From contig NC_092029.1 of the NCBI RefSeq assembly GCF_042242105.1, positions 5,829,885-5,893,884 of the forward strand: 64,000 bases of DNA, read 5' to 3'. The DNA is from Pempheris klunzingeri (Eukaryota; Chordata; Actinopteri; Acropomatiformes; Pempheridae). Below, in pieces: positions 30,101 to 43,200 of this stretch; positions within the stretch are counted from its first letter, which is position 1, and every line of letters starts with the position of its first letter. The notes beneath the pieces were generated by a model. That model was not told where the DNA came from. It worked only from the letters and a program-made list of their open reading frames with translations, and ran no database searches. The position numbers and the translations under genes are program-made.

Positions 30101-33100
30101 TGCCTCTAAACGAGGATGCTTCATGTATGGAAATAACCTTCCTGACGAGAACCAGCAGGTGAAAATTATTCAATTTAGTCACCCTCCCATTGTAGTGTTC
30201 CTGGAAAATTGTAAAGTGACATTGAGTTATCAAAGAGTTTCTTTCATGTCAGTAAGAATAACACAACTATTTTGAATCGTGTCCTTGACGTGTGTTTATC
30301 CTAGTACACGCACTAATGCTTACTAATTACTTTACACACATCTAAGCTCCTGTGTTACTCTGCTTCCTCTCTCCGCAGGTCGAGAACATGCTGTATCCAA
30401 GGTTGATCGCTGTGAACTCTGCCCACTTTGATTTCCTGGGCTGCAACTTTTCAGAGAAAAACATGTATGCACGAGACAAGAGAGATGGCCAGTCTAAAGA
30501 AGGAAGCGGGCGGGTGGCCATTCACAAGGCCATTGGGTTGCTTCACAGGTCAGATTTCAACAAACTCACACATTTTCAGTGTAGTGAACAGTCAGCGACA
30601 CTTTAAGGTTTGGAGATTCAAAAGTAAGCTTTTCTGAAATGAAGCACTTGTTGGTGCATTTACTCATAACCTAACCATAACCTAATGTCTCTGATTTTTT
30701 TCTCAAGCTGTAAATGTGTATATTTACATGTGTCTGTTACTGGGTCCCCACCAGCTACACGTTAGAGTGTAACTACAACACAGGAAAAACCATGAACACC
30801 ATCCCACCTGCTTGCCATGACAACGGACGGGCAACCCCACCCCCACCTCCATCATTCCCTCCAAAATACACTCCAGAAATATTTGAACAGGTAGGAAAAC
30901 AAGAGTGGTTTGTGTGATATTTTTATTATGTGGTAATTGCAGAAGCTTTAAATCAAGTTTACCTTAACAGATAAGGCACTTCTGAAGTAACTTGGTCAAT
31001 GTTGTGCATCAGGTGGGACGTGCTGTGGCGGTCTCAGCCCTGGATATGGCAGAGTGTAACCCCTGGCCACGGCTGGTGCTCTCTGAGCACAGCTGCCTGA
31101 CAAACCTCCGAGCTTGGATCCTCAAGCACGTCCGCAACACGAAAGGCCTGAACACACACGTTCACGCTCATCCTCCACTAAGAATACACCACAACGGCAG
31201 CAAGGCATCACCGCCAAAGAGCTTCAACAAGTGAGTTTGCACCCATGCCTTTATTATTAAACACCAAAAGGACGACACACTTAGTTGTCTTTGTCACATC
31301 TAACATTTGGGTCAAGGATTTCTGCGTTTGTCTTTATTTTCCGAGCAGCTGTCTGTCTGGTTCAGCATCAGAGAACACTCTCAGTCGCGTTCGCTGCAAC
31401 AGCCACAGCAGCAGCAGCCAGACACCCTCCCCAAAGATGCACAACTCCCCGAGCTTCACTTTTGGCTGCCCCCCACCCCGAACCCACACACAGCACAACA
31501 GCACGCACACGAGTGGACGTGGAGGCAACAAGACACTCGGGCCAGTCAGGGGTAAGTTGATCTCTCAGCCGTCTGCTTGTGTTGCTGGCTGGCATTTTCT
31601 ATCACCCCTCCCTGGGTGTACTTTTTCTCTTCTCTTTCCTCTCTAAATATCACACATTCTGTTGTCTAGTTTCTTTTTTCCTTGCTACCATCCTCTCTTT
31701 CTGATGTTGGAGTTGTTATGAAAGGTTAATGGGTGGTTAGTGTGTCAGTGTCTGTGTGACAATTAGCTTCAGGTTTATTGTCATTGTGATGTAAATTTGG
31801 TTCAAAGTTCTTGGGGTTAGCGTGATTTCAGAGATATGAACAAATGGATTTGTGTCCTGTATGTCTGTGGCCTGGAACGTCAGCATGACCCCTGCCTGAC
31901 CCCTGCATGACCTCACCTGCTGCTGTCTGTGCATGCATTTTCTCACCTTTAGAAATTTGTTTTATTCAGACTGAGAATTAAACCACATGAGCCCTGTTCC
32001 AAGGTGCCAAGACTAAACTCATTATTTCACCGTACTGGAATCATTCTAACTTTGACCCAACTTTTGGAGATTTTTCTCTCATACAGATTCTGAGTTACAT
32101 CTCGTCAGTTCTCTGACTACGAGCGTCTGAACGTCTTGTTTGTCAGCGCACATGGCTCATGTGACGGCCAGTTTCAGCAGGTAGCCTCTTTTGTGTTTGC
32201 ACACAATCCCCGCATGTCTCTGAGCTGGTGCGTGTGTGTCTCCCTCTCTGTAGACCCTAAGCCTCAGGAGAAGAGACGCCCCCCCCACCACCGCTCCATC
32301 CTAAGGTCTCCCAGCAACAGCCACACACCCCCCCGCCCCCCACTCTCTCCCCCATCCTCCTCCTCCTCCTCGTCTTCCTCAGTGTGCGCAGCAGGCTCTT
32401 GTCCCCTCCCGGCCTCCGTCAGTATGACAGGTCTGTACTCCCTCCAGTCCCCCAGCCTCTCCACCTTGCTCCCCTCCCTGCAGGCTCTGCCCCGCCCCGG
32501 GCTGCTCTCCAAACTGAGCCCTCTGCTCCTTCAGGGCCTACCGGCGGCCGCCAACACTCCAGCTGGGCCCACCCAGGACTGAATCTAACCTAACCTGTGA
32601 GAGCGTTGGCATAGGTGTGTGTGAGTGGAACTGAGTGAGTGTAAGCTCTTAAAACTGCTTGGAGTACCAGACAAGTGGTGTTTAAAGTTCTATCAAGAGA
32701 CTGTCTTTACAGAAACTTGCCTGGCACTCCATGTAGGTCAAAACAAGTGGAAATTACTATTGGATCTGGGGTGTGTGTGTGTGTGTGTGTGTGTGTGGTT
32801 AAAACATCATTGGTGCTAGCTCTTCTAAAATTTCCTTGAACATTATTATTTTTCCTTCTGCACATATCGCTGTAATTACATGTATCTACAGTATTAGCGC
32901 CTTAGGATGAATACAGTTGAGAACCCAAGTGTTCCTCAAATTTAAATTATGACTGAAATATGTTGAAAAATGCTTATCACACTGTCCTCTGGGAAAGAGC
33001 AAAGAGAGACAGTTGCTTTGCCAGATAATCTCCATCGTCCCCTAGGACTTGCAGAATATACAGTAGATCTTTGCAGTATATATTATTACTGGTATAGTAC

Positions 33101-36100
33101 CAATGGAAGACATTAGTCTCTTTTTCAGTCTGTATAAAAGTAATAAGCTAAGAAGAATTACCATGTTACTGTGCTGATTTTCAATAGCCAGGGCTGACAG
33201 TTTTATGGTTCTTCTTTTCACACAGTTACTGTTACGTTTTAATGGTAGCTGTAGCTGTACTGTAACTGATCACTGATCAGCCACAGTATGAATGAGATAT
33301 TTTTGCTTTTCACATTGCACTTTCTTTTTTGAAGTATTTATTGTGTTTATTTTAATGAGTTTGCAGAATTGGACTGAATATAGTGGGGCCTCTGTTTCTG
33401 TAAAATCTTTTTAAGCACCTTTTTTTTTTTTTTTCAATGTATTTGTGTTTCACTCTAATGTTTATATGTAAAACAGTAGCAGGCTGATCACACCGTCCAC
33501 TTACAGTCATATTTTGAAGTAGGACTGAGCATTCTCTAGACTGCATTTAATTTATAGTGACTGAAGATTGCATTTCAAAGAACTTGGTTGAATTGTTATG
33601 TAAGCCAATGATTAGTTAAAAATTATGAAAACTGTATCATTCCAGTGTCATTCCAATCTTGGTCTTTTTGTTATGATGTTCACAGTATAGCCTACTGCCA
33701 GAAACCTCATGAAGACCATCAAGGGTCGCGTCATGGAGCTGTTTGCCAACCAGCAATATCATATAAAAACAGTTTGGTTCCATGTTCGAGCAGTTTGACT
33801 AAGTCAGAGTTGGCAGATGTTTATAATTTTCTAATAAGATTCCGATATTGATTTTGGTGTAAATAAAGTGTAGAGCTTTTTAATTTTATTACACGTTTCA
33901 TCAAACTGGTGAAGAAAACATTGAGCATTATTTATTAAAGCACATTTGTGTGTTTCCTAGTGTAGAATTTGGCAGGTGTGTAGTAGGCTGTCGATGGTCA
34001 AATTTAATATATTTTGTGGTTAGCAGAGGTGAGAAATTATCCCGTTGTCTTGGTCTATATGTAAGCCAATTGTGGAATTATAGTATTTTTGTCTGTAATT
34101 TCATTTTGTGTGCCGTCATCCGAGTACTTGATGATGGTCTGTGTTTTAAGACCAGCTATTTTAGATGCACTAAAGATGCAGAGGTAGAGCAGGTGAGACC
34201 TGGAGAGGTTTTCTGAGCAGCAGATAAACCAGATTGGTAATCGATTGGAAATAGCCCTCAGAAGATCTGGCCTTGACTTGCTGTAGCTCTCGTCTGTTCC
34301 AGTGCTGTGTCACGTTGTAGTTATGGTGTGCCTTGCTCTGGTGTCTGTTGTAAACAGCACGCTTTGGAGGCTCTGTTCATTCTTTATACCTTTAGATTAT
34401 ATGGTGATCTGGGAGGTCATCCATCCTAAATCCTCATCGGCTTTGTCCTCAATTTGAAGAAACTTTCAAAGAAGAGGGAAAAGTAGGGATGCTTTATTTA
34501 GAATTTAGTGGCTTTTTGTGTATAAAGGCCTAAAACACTGTATGGTTAAACAAAAAAATATCTATAACTGCAGCTAATGTTTGGACATAAAAGTAAAGGG
34601 GTATATTTAGGACCTTTGTTGACCTTTTCACTAAAGAAAAATCTGGCTAATTTGAGCAGATATCAAACAATAAAGGAAGCCAGTGATTCTGTTGCAGCAC
34701 CATCCTGTTACTTAGATGGAAATGTTTCCAAAAAGGGATTTTAGAGAACAAATTATCAAGGTAATAGGGGTGCAGTTTCATGGTCACTGTGTGCTCTGGT
34801 GACATGAAAGTCTCACTTAGTGCTCCTTTAATATCACTACAACACTTTTCATATAGCCTCTGCTCAGCGCAGTGGGAAAGACGTGTTATGAGCTTTCACT
34901 TAAGGTCAGCGCCCTGAAAAATTGGGAGAGTAAACTGTCATCTAATTCTGCTTCCTCACTGTGAACTTGATGTCCTGTTTCCCAGTTGCTTCTGTCCTAA
35001 AGCTCGTAAATATCTTCAACCAGAATGACAAACGGCAGCTTTAGGCGGAAACACACTGTATGCATAGTCACGATCTCACTAGGTCTTTCTGCTTTACATT
35101 CCTTATGAGAATTGTGCCGTTTCCTTCAATGTGGTGCTAACCTTCTATACCAGACTACGGTCGAGTGTTTGTCTGTGTAACATCTTTACGAATATCACCC
35201 TCTTGAATGTGCTGCTGTCTTTTATTGCCTCTCTGTTTAACCTCTGGAATAAAAACTATCCCTTTGTGAAGCAACTACTGTGTGTGGGTCCTCGACTCTC
35301 TGCTGCCTCTGTTTGTGTGTGTGATCTTCATTTTTCAGCTTCCATGTAAAATGTAGTTGGGTACAATCGGGTCAAAACGGCTTAAAACTCGAACCTCTCC
35401 CCTGATAGGTTGGACCACGGACGTCAGATAAAGGGAAGGATGCTGTAGATATATTAGCACAACTCCTCTATATCTAGTTATGTTTTCCTGTGGCCACTCA
35501 TGCAGTAACATTCAGCCGACAGCGCATGTTTGTCTTTGAATGTTACATTACTCATCTGCCACCCACTGTTTCTCCCCTCCTCTCTCTGTCCCTTGCATTT
35601 ACTTCCCTTCATCTGGTTAACAGGCCTCAGCTGCCCAGACTTTCAGGCCGGAGGACCCAGTTCAGCGGGTTGGTCCAGGATGCCTTTCCCCACGCGTCCT
35701 GGGCGTATGGGGAGAGGGTGCCGAACTCTTACAATCACTCATCACCCTGCAGAGGCTCGGACAGAGGTTAGCTGACCGTGCTGGTTCACACACACAGAGC
35801 AAAGTCTCCTCATTACCAGTGTGTATTATTTGTATTACCCTTGTTTTCTGAAGTATCACTGTGATGTCTTCATCTGTCGCAGGCTGCGAAAGACTTGGGG
35901 CCTGAACACATCCTGTCCTCCATCAAATTTAGCAAGTGAGTCCAATCATGTCTAAGTATTTCTGAGCCATTGTAGCAAACACAAAAGAAGTCAAACAAGG
36001 GTTGGGATCTAGAAATGGAAGGAAATCAGTGCACAATGAACAGAGTTGTTTAACATTATATATTATGGACATTAGCTGTATTTCTGCCATGGTTCATGGA

Positions 36101-36993
36101 TGAGTTGTGAAACATGCTAACCTCTCTGCTGCCTGCCCAGGTGTGAGCTGCAACCTCATGCGAGCCGCATCCCCATACGGAAGGTGGGGTCAACCGAAGC
36201 CCCTCCTCCACGTGGCAGTGAAACGTCCCCCACCAGCATTAACCCGGTCCCGTCAGGAGAAAAGGACGAGTCAGCCACCATAAAGGTCTGGAAGCTGCTC
36301 AGACCTGGCTTCCATCGCCGCCTGTCCCTGTCAGGTATGTGTATGTACCACTTTGGACCAGACTCAAGTATCCCAACAACTTTTGGGTTCAAAGGCATTT
36401 TGTGCAAACATTCATGGTGCCGAAAGAGTAAATCCCACTCACTTTTGGGAGCTTTTTGTTACCTACATAGTACCCCTTGCTCACCGCCAATTAGCCGAGC
36501 AGTGAATTTGGCACAGACATGCATGCTGCCCTCAGGGTGATTTGCAGCCACTTCAGTGAACCCTGAACTTTTTATCTAGTGACACTGTCAGGACAGTATT
36601 TCAGTGTGTTCCCCTCTTTGCACATATGAACAATTAACACTTTTATTTCACTCAACAGGTGTATCGGGGAAAGAGGGCGCCATACAGTTGGCCTCTAAAG
36701 CACTGATGAGGAAGAGCACAGACAGGAGTTTCCATTACAAAGATAGTACAATTATAACAAACGCATCGGAGGAGAGTGAAACTCTGAAACAGGTGAAAAC
36801 AGATGCGCACACACAAATGTGTGAGATAGTATTAATATACAGGGAGAAAGAAATACTGAACATGAATGAATCAAATGACTACACTTGACCAGACTGTATT
36901 ATATTGTCTTTGAAGGTTGAGGAAACTCCAGTGATGCCTCTGCCCGAGACTGTGAACATGTGTGAGACAGTGACCCTGTGTGGAGAAGCCTAG
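27130..36993 (+). CDS. agbl5: Cytosolic carboxypeptidase-like protein 5 (CCP5), tubulin deglutamylase
   Basis: An M14D zinc carboxypeptidase that removes glutamates, including branch-point glutamates, from polyglutamylated tubulin. Coding exons: 27130-27344, 27511-27682, 27818-27984, 28095-28272, 28425-28603, 29627-30158, 30379-30548, 30755-30890, 31013-31230, 31349-31551, 32254-32430, 35624-35766, 35883-35935, 36141-36334, 36659-36792, 36916-36993. All phases agree and sum to 2,949 nt (982 residues). The start [19 protein letters not shown] is family-typical. Zinc ligands are H253 and E256 in [10 protein letters not shown] and the histidine of [10 protein letters not shown] (about H460). The catalytic acid is E522 in KEGSGRVAI. 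Between ligands, exon 6 holds a low-complexity insert (about residues 355-450). After the catalytic domain comes a Ser/Pro/basic tail. The tail beyond exon 11 is less certain than the core because it relies on splice-site and phase logic. OST4 lies convergent downstream. Confidence 0.95.
32254..32582 (+). other. agbl5: AGBL5 alternative terminal exon (short isoform end)
   Basis: If the donor at 32430/32431 (ATGACAG|GTCTGT) is not used, the frame runs on through [20 protein letters not shown] to TGA at 32580-32582. This gives an 832-residue protein with every upstream phase intact. An AATAAA at 33862-33867 can serve this form. Using the donor joins phase 1 to 35624 and gives the long isoform. 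Both forms keep the catalytic domain and differ only in the C-terminal tail. Confidence 0.65.
32583..33890 (+). other. agbl5: 3' UTR of the short AGBL5 transcript
   Basis: Non-coding sequence after the short-form stop. It holds a (GT)n tract at about 32770-32797 and a T-run near 33,420, and ends near AATAAA (33862-33867). In the long isoform the whole stretch to 35,623 is intron; from 33,890 to 35,623 I see no other feature. Confidence 0.5.
33862..33867 (+). terminator. Poly(A) signal AATAAA, short AGBL5 form
   Basis: AATAAA in GTGTAAATAAAGTGTAG, 1.28 kb after the short-form stop and followed by T-rich sequence. Use is inferred from position. Confidence 0.5.
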
Positions 36994-37600
36994 CAACTGC
37001 ACAGCAGAGGTGGCCCCTGTGTTTATGTCTGTATTTGCCTAATGTGAGTCTAAATTACCATTTTAAATGAGGAAACAGGAGGGGAAAGTGTCATCCAGGA
37101 GGATTATTTGGGGCATTTTATTGTGCAATATAGTATTTGTAAAATTATTTAGATTATCCACAGCAGTGTGGTGTTTTCAACCAATGCTGTTCAACATAGT
37201 CAGACCCAGGAGCTGTCCAGTTGGTCAGCTTTACTGGAGCAGGTGGGCGTTAAGTGCCTTGCTCAGTGGAACCACAGCAGTGGCTGGGGTGGGAAAGTGG
37301 TAACTTCCAAACTGATCAAGAATCCATAAACTTGAAATAGCCTGTAACATTTCAGCTACCATCATTATACCTCACATATCTGTTTCTGTTGTTTGATAGT
37401 CCTTTCCCTCCGCTGCCCCCTCCTCAACAAGACGTTAAATGCACTCTGACCAACACTGTTAATGCACTGATAGGTGATTTTTATTCAGACTGATGAGCAC
37501 GACAGCACCTTTATAACCTCCACATTTCCATTGTGAGTTTAGAAACATAAGTGTGAGTGAAGTGTGTATTTAATGTTATCATTCCAGGAGTTTTGCTTTA
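36994..37600 (+). other. AGBL5 long-form 3' UTR and convergent intergenic space
   Basis: No coding signal. No clear AATAAA follows the long-form stop before the MITE-like element, so the long-form 3' end is not placed. Confidence 0.4.
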
Positions 37601-37602
37601 CA

Positions 37603-38203
37603 TATAGTGCCTATAAAAAGATGTTCACCCCCGCTGGACTTTCTCACTGTGTAAGTAGGATTTTTGACAATTATCAACACCAAAGAAGTTCAAATATATA
37701 CTGGAGTTAAATCCAAATGTGACATAACAACAGAGCAACCTCTCGATCATATCACACCTAAATTATCACCAGTGCAGCCGGTTGTTTTTAGTGCTCTTAT
37801 ATTGAGTGACCTGTGAAGACTTTTAGGATAAAGACTTTTACCTGTAAGGTTCAGCTACTTGTTACAGAGGACAATGATGATGAGGTTACTGAAAAGTATC
37901 AATCAGATTTAAAAATAAGTACTGTAAGAAGAGTTTTTTTTTTTTTAAATAGGGGGGAAAAAAAAAACATGGCACCGCTGTATATCTGCCTACAGCAGGC
38001 CACCCTCAAGAAATGTGTCCACGTGAAAAGGAGAGTAGTGAGAGGGGACACTGAAAACGTAGACTAGTGGCTGAAAATTGTTGCCATCTCAGAGATTCTT
38101 TCTTTGATTTGTTTGTGTCAAGAGTCTAGTTATATCCACAGTGATCCAAAGTAATAAAACATGAGTTCCAATGAGTGGGTAAATACTTTTATACACACTA
38201 TAT
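37603..38203. mobile_element. MITE-like element with imperfect terminal inverted repeats
   Basis: The left end TATAGTGCCTATAAAAAGAT followed by GTTCACCC and the reverse complement of the right end, TATAGTGTGTATAAAAGTAT followed by TTACCC, match over about 28 bases. The body is about 600 bases without a transposase frame. The left end resembles a common fish DNA-transposon end (TGCCTATAAAAAGTATTCAC). TA dinucleotides flank both ends. It lies between the convergent 3' ends of AGBL5 and OST4. Confidence 0.65.
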
Positions 38204-38590
38204 CTGTATTGAACATACCTTTGCTGTCACATTCCTTTGGAGCTTTTTGCTCCATAGTGCATCAATATGGGAACATATCTTTTATTACAGTATATATATT
38301 AATATGAATATTTTGTGTATGGAATTACAGGAGTTGTCTTTTTAAATGTAATAAGCATCTTAAAGCCAGTAACAAATGGACTGACTTTTACCAAGCTAAT
38401 TATACTGTGACTGGTATAATGTGGTGTTGGAACGTGAAACAGCTTCAAAATATAAATAAATGAACTTGGGAAAAAAAAAACCCTCCCATGTTTGTTACAT
38501 CTTACACTATAATAACTCGATGTGAATGTAGCCAACATGCAGAATAACGTCAGGAATTTTTGGAAACAATGCAAATGGAATTCACACATT

Positions 38591-38596
38591 TTTATT
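38591..38596 (-). terminator. Poly(A) signal for OST4
   Basis: Minus-strand AATAAA within CTAATAAAAATGTG, about 445 bases past the OST4 stop. It is the nearest good signal downstream of that gene on its strand. Confidence 0.5.
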
Positions 38597-39041
38597 AGAA
38601 AAAACGCTACTGTGCAATATTACAAAGAAATTTCTCTCTTGGAAAGGGGGTGAACAAAGGGAATGCTGTTTCCATGGTGGTGGGGGTCCCATCTCACCTG
38701 TGGGGAGGAACAGACTTTAAGCGGGTTGACGTGTTACACATTGGGAAAACAATCCTGTGTGTAGCTGAATGTGCTTCAACTATCAAACAAGACAACATAA
38801 GAAAATAAATCACTAGGAAACATTTAAATATGGTTCCTCCACTCTTCTGCACACTATAAATTAAACCACAGAGGGAACTATTGAGCAAAGTCAATGATGT
38901 AGCACTGAGCTGGAAGCTTCATTTGCTGGAGGTCACAGTGGGACATGCTGGATAATGGAAACTACGATGAAAGATATCAAAAATGATGAACCATCTGGGG
39001 CAAACAAATTGCTCTCACCTCTCCAGTCACATTCGGAGACT

Positions 39042-39209
<168 letters not shown>

Positions 39210-39768
39210 TTAAAAGTGTGTTCGGTCTTTGCAGCTTAATGGATCATACCATGCTTTGGGCAATTTACGTTTTAGGTTTACTTTGCATCATCTCTGTCCA
39301 TACCCGTAAGTATAACACATCTGTCCGCGTTTAAGATACATGCAAGTCATTTATTTTATTTATATTTATATATTTAATCGTATTGAAAATGAGGCAAACA
39401 CATGCAAAATATAAATAAAATTTAGCAGTGAGGTTGAATATAATCTGATTCACAGTAACGTTACAGTAAAGCATCATCATTATCTCCAATGACTGAAGTG
39501 ACTTTCTGACCACATAACACAAACACTTCGCTTGCATGTAGCTGGATTATGCATGTGAATGTTTTCTATATGAATTAGAAACCCATCGGAGTAATTATAA
39601 TAATCAATCAAAGCTTTTAAACGTTTGCAACGTTAACCTGACAAGCTAACGTTAGCTAAAACCAACGCCGGCTAAATTAACCAATACAGGAGACGCTACA
39701 CGTGAAGCTTCCAGAGAATTACATAGTCAAACCTCTTATAATGTTATTTTACTGATGTTATTACTTAC

Positions 39769-39860
39769 ATTATCCCTTAAATTGGGTTTTTAATCTCGGT
39801 TAGAGTGATATTTCAGCCGCTCAGCAGCAAACAGGTAAATCCGTCTCTGTCTTCCGGTCG
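39769..39860 (-). other. ost4: OST4 5' non-coding exon (approximate outer edge)
   Basis: On the minus strand the sequence ending AAGGGATAAT is followed by GTAAGTAATA, a strong donor. It joins the acceptor two bases upstream of the OST4 start. The outer edge is placed only by the promoter motifs beyond it. Confidence 0.55.
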
Positions 39861-40180
39861 GAGGGGAAAGCCACGTCACGTTTAGGGACACCATAGAAGT
39901 AGATCTAATAGATCTTACCTCAGTGATCAATTAACTAGAAATAAACCCACATGTGACTCTTTGCTGATCATTAACACCATTATCTTTCTCTAGTTTCACC
40001 TTAACTTGTTAAAATCGTGTTATTTCGTACCACTTGACAGGCTTTCATCATGTTTTTTCGCATTTTTCTTGTCGTAGTCATCCAGGCCGGAGGGGGCGGT
40101 AGTGAGCTGCGGTCAGCTGGACGCTTCCACCCCGTAGGAGTGGCCCGAGTGTTTCGACATCACCTCACCCGGCGTGAACG
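39840..40180. promoter_or_regulatory. Shared bidirectional promoter of OST4 and SELENOI
   Basis: Between the divergent first exons lie an ETS/GABP-type CTTCCGG (39851-39857), a CACGTCACG block (39872-39880, CRE half-site) and a GC box GGGGGCGG (40092-40099). There is no TATA box at either side. The distance between the two probable starts is about 250-300 bases, typical for paired housekeeping genes. The start sites are inferred. Confidence 0.6.
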
Positions 40181-40196
40181 ACAGCGGCCAAGCTAG

Positions 40197-40220
40197 ATGG
40201 TACTTCGACTCGGCAGCTAA
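40197..40220 (+). other. Short upstream ORF in SELENOI leader
   Basis: ATG GTA CTT CGA CTC GGC AGC TAA encodes seven residues and ends 68 bases before the SELENOI start codon. It lies in the leader if transcription starts before 40,197, as the promoter position suggests. It could damp translation of the main frame. Confidence 0.45.
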
Positions 40221-40288
40221 CGTTGGGGATTTGCATTTCCAGAGGAAGACGATCCGTTTATCTCACCGCGGAGCCAGACTTTTCCGTC

Positions 40289-43200
40289 ATGGCTCTTTAC
40301 GAATATGTCACTCAGGAGCAGCTGGCGGGCTTCGACAAATATAAGGTATGATCAATAGGCTGTAATAGCCTGTTAGCAGCTAGCCATTGATCCCACTGTG
40401 TGTGTGTGTATGTGTGTTTAAACGCTAACATAGCTGTCACGATCTTCAGGGTGCTTCCCCAGTAAAAGAGAGAGTGTGTGAAGGTAGTGTGAGTTAGATA
40501 AAGTGGTGCCAGATGCTGGTCACACATCCCATAGAAAATAAAAGCGTGCTCCACTATAGCTCGCTTTTAAGTGGGTGGTTAGTTGTAACTAGTTAGTTTT
40601 AATTTTGCAGTCTGCTGCTAAAACACACCCTTGGAGATGGGAAGTATTTAAGTCAACTTCACACTTGTAGTTTGTAGTGTTTAACGTTAAGCCACAACTT
40701 TAACATTGACTGTCTGTCCTCTAAAGTACAAGCATTATACAGGCCATTATAAGCCTGTTGAAGAAAACAAAACAAATAATATAATTTGAATTTTTAATTT
40801 TAAAGATACTTCTTAAAAGTCAGTGTGAATTTTGGGACTCAATGTCGGTGACTATTATATCATTTTATTTTGAAAGTAATTACCGGAAGTGTCATTGTTT
40901 ACAATGTCTCTCTTGACATGGGCGCAAACGTGCTAGCAGCTAGCTGCTCTTTCTCTACAGCAGTGTTTGGCTATGAAAGAAGGGTTTCTTTTGTGTTTTC
41001 ACACATTTCAGACTCCCCTGTTTCTCCAGCCTGTTATAAAATGTCCTGGTCTTTAAAGTTTGGTTGCACTGCAACCACAGAAGAGAGAGAAAAGCATGTA
41101 GCTGCAGCAGTGAACTAGTAAGGTGAACCAGCTCAACTTGAACCAGCGCACTGAGGGCACAACGCCGACAGACAAGCGAAATCAATTTAGTGAGAATCCC
41201 AGTGACCATGAACTGGTGTTGCAGAAACATTTGAAACAGTACCGCCCTTTCTGCATGTCACACAAACCTCAGAGTGTTCAGTTAATTCCCATAAAGATGA
41301 GCATCAATGTGGCAGCACAGACACAAGGAGCCTGTTGTTGTCACTGGCTATGGAGGACAGTAGAAAACAGGGGTGGCAGCTATCCAGCAACACAAGACAA
41401 TTCAGTTTTTAAAAAAGGAGGTTTAATTTGACATGGGCACTGTTTATCAATGTAAAGTTGAAGTTTGCAGGCAAGTGGTTACGAGGGGTCCTGATGCCAT
41501 GTGTACTGACTTTGTGTGCTGTTATTTTAGTTATAAATAGGAGCCACGGTTCATTTTACAGTTAGAATATAAAGTTAGATTCCTGTAGTCCTTAGATGAC
41601 ACAGGCATTGGTCATTCAGGCTCTCTCATATACATCCTCCTGATTAACTTACTGTGTGAAACTGCTCCCCTGAGGTTTTTATCATGAGAGACCCTTTTCC
41701 AATAATTGCCTTTTAAGTGGCTCACTTCGTGCCTTAGTGACGTGGAGCATCGGTGGCTGGATGAGAGCGGAGGATGACAAATGTCAGAGAGTGAAAGTAG
41801 TGTGGCTGCCTTTGGCACAGTGTTTGAACTCCTGAGAGGAGCACAGATACGAGCATGCAAGTGGAAAACACATCTGAGCGAGAGATTGTTCCACTGATTG
41901 TGTCGCTCTGTGTTTTTATGCTGTCATCCGTCTTTGTTCCTCTCACATTGTCTGCCACACTTAACAGAGGCTTAACTTGTGTCTTGTTTGTTCAAGATGA
42001 GAGTGAATTACAGCCGAAGGGTCTGTTTTTGCGCATGATGAAGCGCATCGGTGGTTGTTGATTTGAGGAACACACACTTTTTTTGACATTACACAACATC
42101 ATGACTATTTTGATCCACAGTGGATGTTCTAAATGAAATGTTTCAGCGTTGTCAATATGTCTGTAATCAGTGATTATTCGTTTGTTTTTTAAAAATTCAA
42201 ATCTTGATAACAATCTTATTTACACATGACACAGTGCTGTGTAGTTCCCTTAACCGGTGTCCTTGGTTGGCCGTTGAATTATGAGCACATGATTGTCATA
42301 GTTAATTTGAATTCCAAACAGTCGACTGCTCTTGAGAGAGCAGTCCAGTTAAAAATCAACTATTAAACCTCACGTGGTCGCTTAAAAATGCAGAAAACCC
42401 AGTCCTCTTCCTCGAGAACTAGGAGCGAGAATGAGATCTAAATCTAAAAAATCGAATTCAATCACAGGAAACAGCCCTCAAAGAAGACTGGCATCAGAGA
42501 GGCAGCGTTTACTCTTGAACTGGAGAGCCCAGCATAACAAAACACACACTTCTTAAATTGTATGAACACCAGTGGGGGTACATTACACTGTAGCACGCGC
42601 ACATGCTCGTCATGCCTGGATAAAGTAACAGAGGCTGGAATCAGGTTTTGATCTGCATGATGACAGGCCACTAAAATTACCCAGTTAACAAGTTACATGT
42701 GACACAGAGCTGGTATTTTTATTTTATTGATTTGTAGTTTTTCAAGCATTTGCTCACTTGCAATGAGATAAGATTAATCAAATATAAAAAAAAAACTGTG
42801 TTTGACGATCACGTCCTGACTGATTAAATTGTCTCTTTGCAGTACAGCGCAGTGGACTCGAATCCCCTGTCTGTCTACGTCATGCACCCTTTCTGGAACT
42901 TTGTTGTGAAGGTGAGAAAGACCTGTTCAAGTGTGTGTGTGTGTGTGTGTGTTTTTGTGTGCCTGTGTGTACACGTACATCATTAATGAGGTTTCCAGCC
43001 GTCTGCTGTGATACAGTAACAAGACGGCCTCACCCACCGCAACCACCCCGTCCATTCTCTTGTGTCCAAACACATCAGCCTCTGATTGTAATCGCTTGTG
43101 CTGATCTGTGTTGTTTCGAATGCAGTCATGTACCTGATCAAACGCATGGAACGTTCTTTTCTTAGATATGTGGCTCGTTAAAGACACTGACTAATGTATC

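Noticed and set aside
29643-30275. Independent 210-residue gene
   Set aside because: It is AGBL5 exon 6 read past its donor at 30158.
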